Below, one piece after another: positions 7,371 to 7,432 of a DNA stretch of 7,432 nt. The translations under genes were made by a program, and so were the position numbers. This stretch comes from CAIWHR01 sp040006895 (lineage in GTDB: Bacteria > Pseudomonadota > Gammaproteobacteria > Burkholderiales > Casimicrobiaceae): contig JBDTWB010000201.1 of assembly GCA_040006895.1 (NCBI GenBank), positions 1-7,432 on the forward strand. The letters run 5' to 3'. The notes under the pieces are model-generated. The model was not told the DNA's origin and did no database searches. It saw only the letters and a program-made list of their open reading frames with translations. Within the stretch, counting starts at the first letter, position 1. Every line of letters starts with the position of its first letter.

Positions 7371-7432
7371 CGCGCGTCGTGCGACAGGGACGAGCGAACG
7401 TCGTGCGCCACACTCCACCGAACGTCGTGCGC
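7371..7432. repeat. Short direct repeat, 24-bp period, running off the window edge
   Basis: CGAACGTCGTGCGC occurs exactly at 7395-7408 and 7419-7432, 24 bp apart. A degenerate copy, CGCGCGTCGTGCGA, sits a further 24 bp left at 7371-7384 (11 of 14 identical). The bases between copies are much less conserved. The last copy ends at the final base, so more units may follow outside. The function is unknown; it may be repeated binding sites or the end of an intergenic tandem array. Confidence 0.6.

Larger units (their letters stand above)
7193..7432. other. Noncoding leader upstream of recC
   Basis: These 240 bases show no convincing gene on either strand. The only long frame across them on the minus strand is a shadow that continues out of frame into recC. 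I see no confident sigma70 promoter: no good TTGACA/TATAAT pair at 16-18 nt spacing on the minus strand, and no LexA-like CTGT-N8-ACAG box. The stretch contains a perfect inverted repeat (7266-7292) and short direct repeats at the right edge. The recC promoter is probably here or in an upstream gene outside the window. Confidence 0.6.

Noticed and set aside
1..7432. A new defence system, mobile element or unknown multi-gene system.
   Set aside because: All coding space is taken by recC, recB and the recD start. There are no transposase or integrase motifs, terminal repeats, tRNA genes or CRISPR repeats. RecBCD does degrade phage DNA, but this is established biology.

Overview
The window is GC-rich (well above 60% by eye) and densely coding on the minus strand. 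It holds one recognisable operon: complete recC, complete recB and the first 46 codons of a probable recD, transcribed right to left. Together these encode the RecBCD helicase-nuclease (exonuclease V). This complex resects double-strand breaks, responds to Chi by loading RecA, and degrades unprotected linear DNA such as phage genomes. Three-subunit RecBCD, rather than AddAB, plus the high GC and the gene order recC-recB-recD without the ptrA insertion seen in E. coli, suggests a high-GC gamma- or betaproteobacterium. I cannot narrow it further.

Layout on +strand coordinates: 7432-7193 is a noncoding leader with a perfect 11-bp inverted repeat (7266-7292) and a short direct repeat of period 24 bp at the right edge (7371-7432, cut by the window). 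recC runs 7192-3869, recB 3872-135, and the recD start 138-1. Both gene junctions are 4-base ATGA overlaps, each preceded by a purine-rich ribosome-binding site inside the upstream gene. This is a tightly coupled unit suited to equal subunit production.

RecB carries all the expected superfamily 1A helicase motifs and an intact C-terminal nuclease site (His1008, Asp1121, Asp1134, Lys1136). RecC has the inactivated helicase/nuclease folds expected of the Chi-scanning subunit. I see no mobile element, RNA gene, CRISPR array or unknown multi-gene system. The points worth a second look are the divergence of RecC residues at positions known to read Chi in E. coli, a Gln in place of the usual aromatic in RecB helicase motif IV, a long low-complexity N-terminal tail on the RecD start, and the repeats in the recC leader. 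The many long ORFs in other frames are GC-rich shadows of recB and recC.
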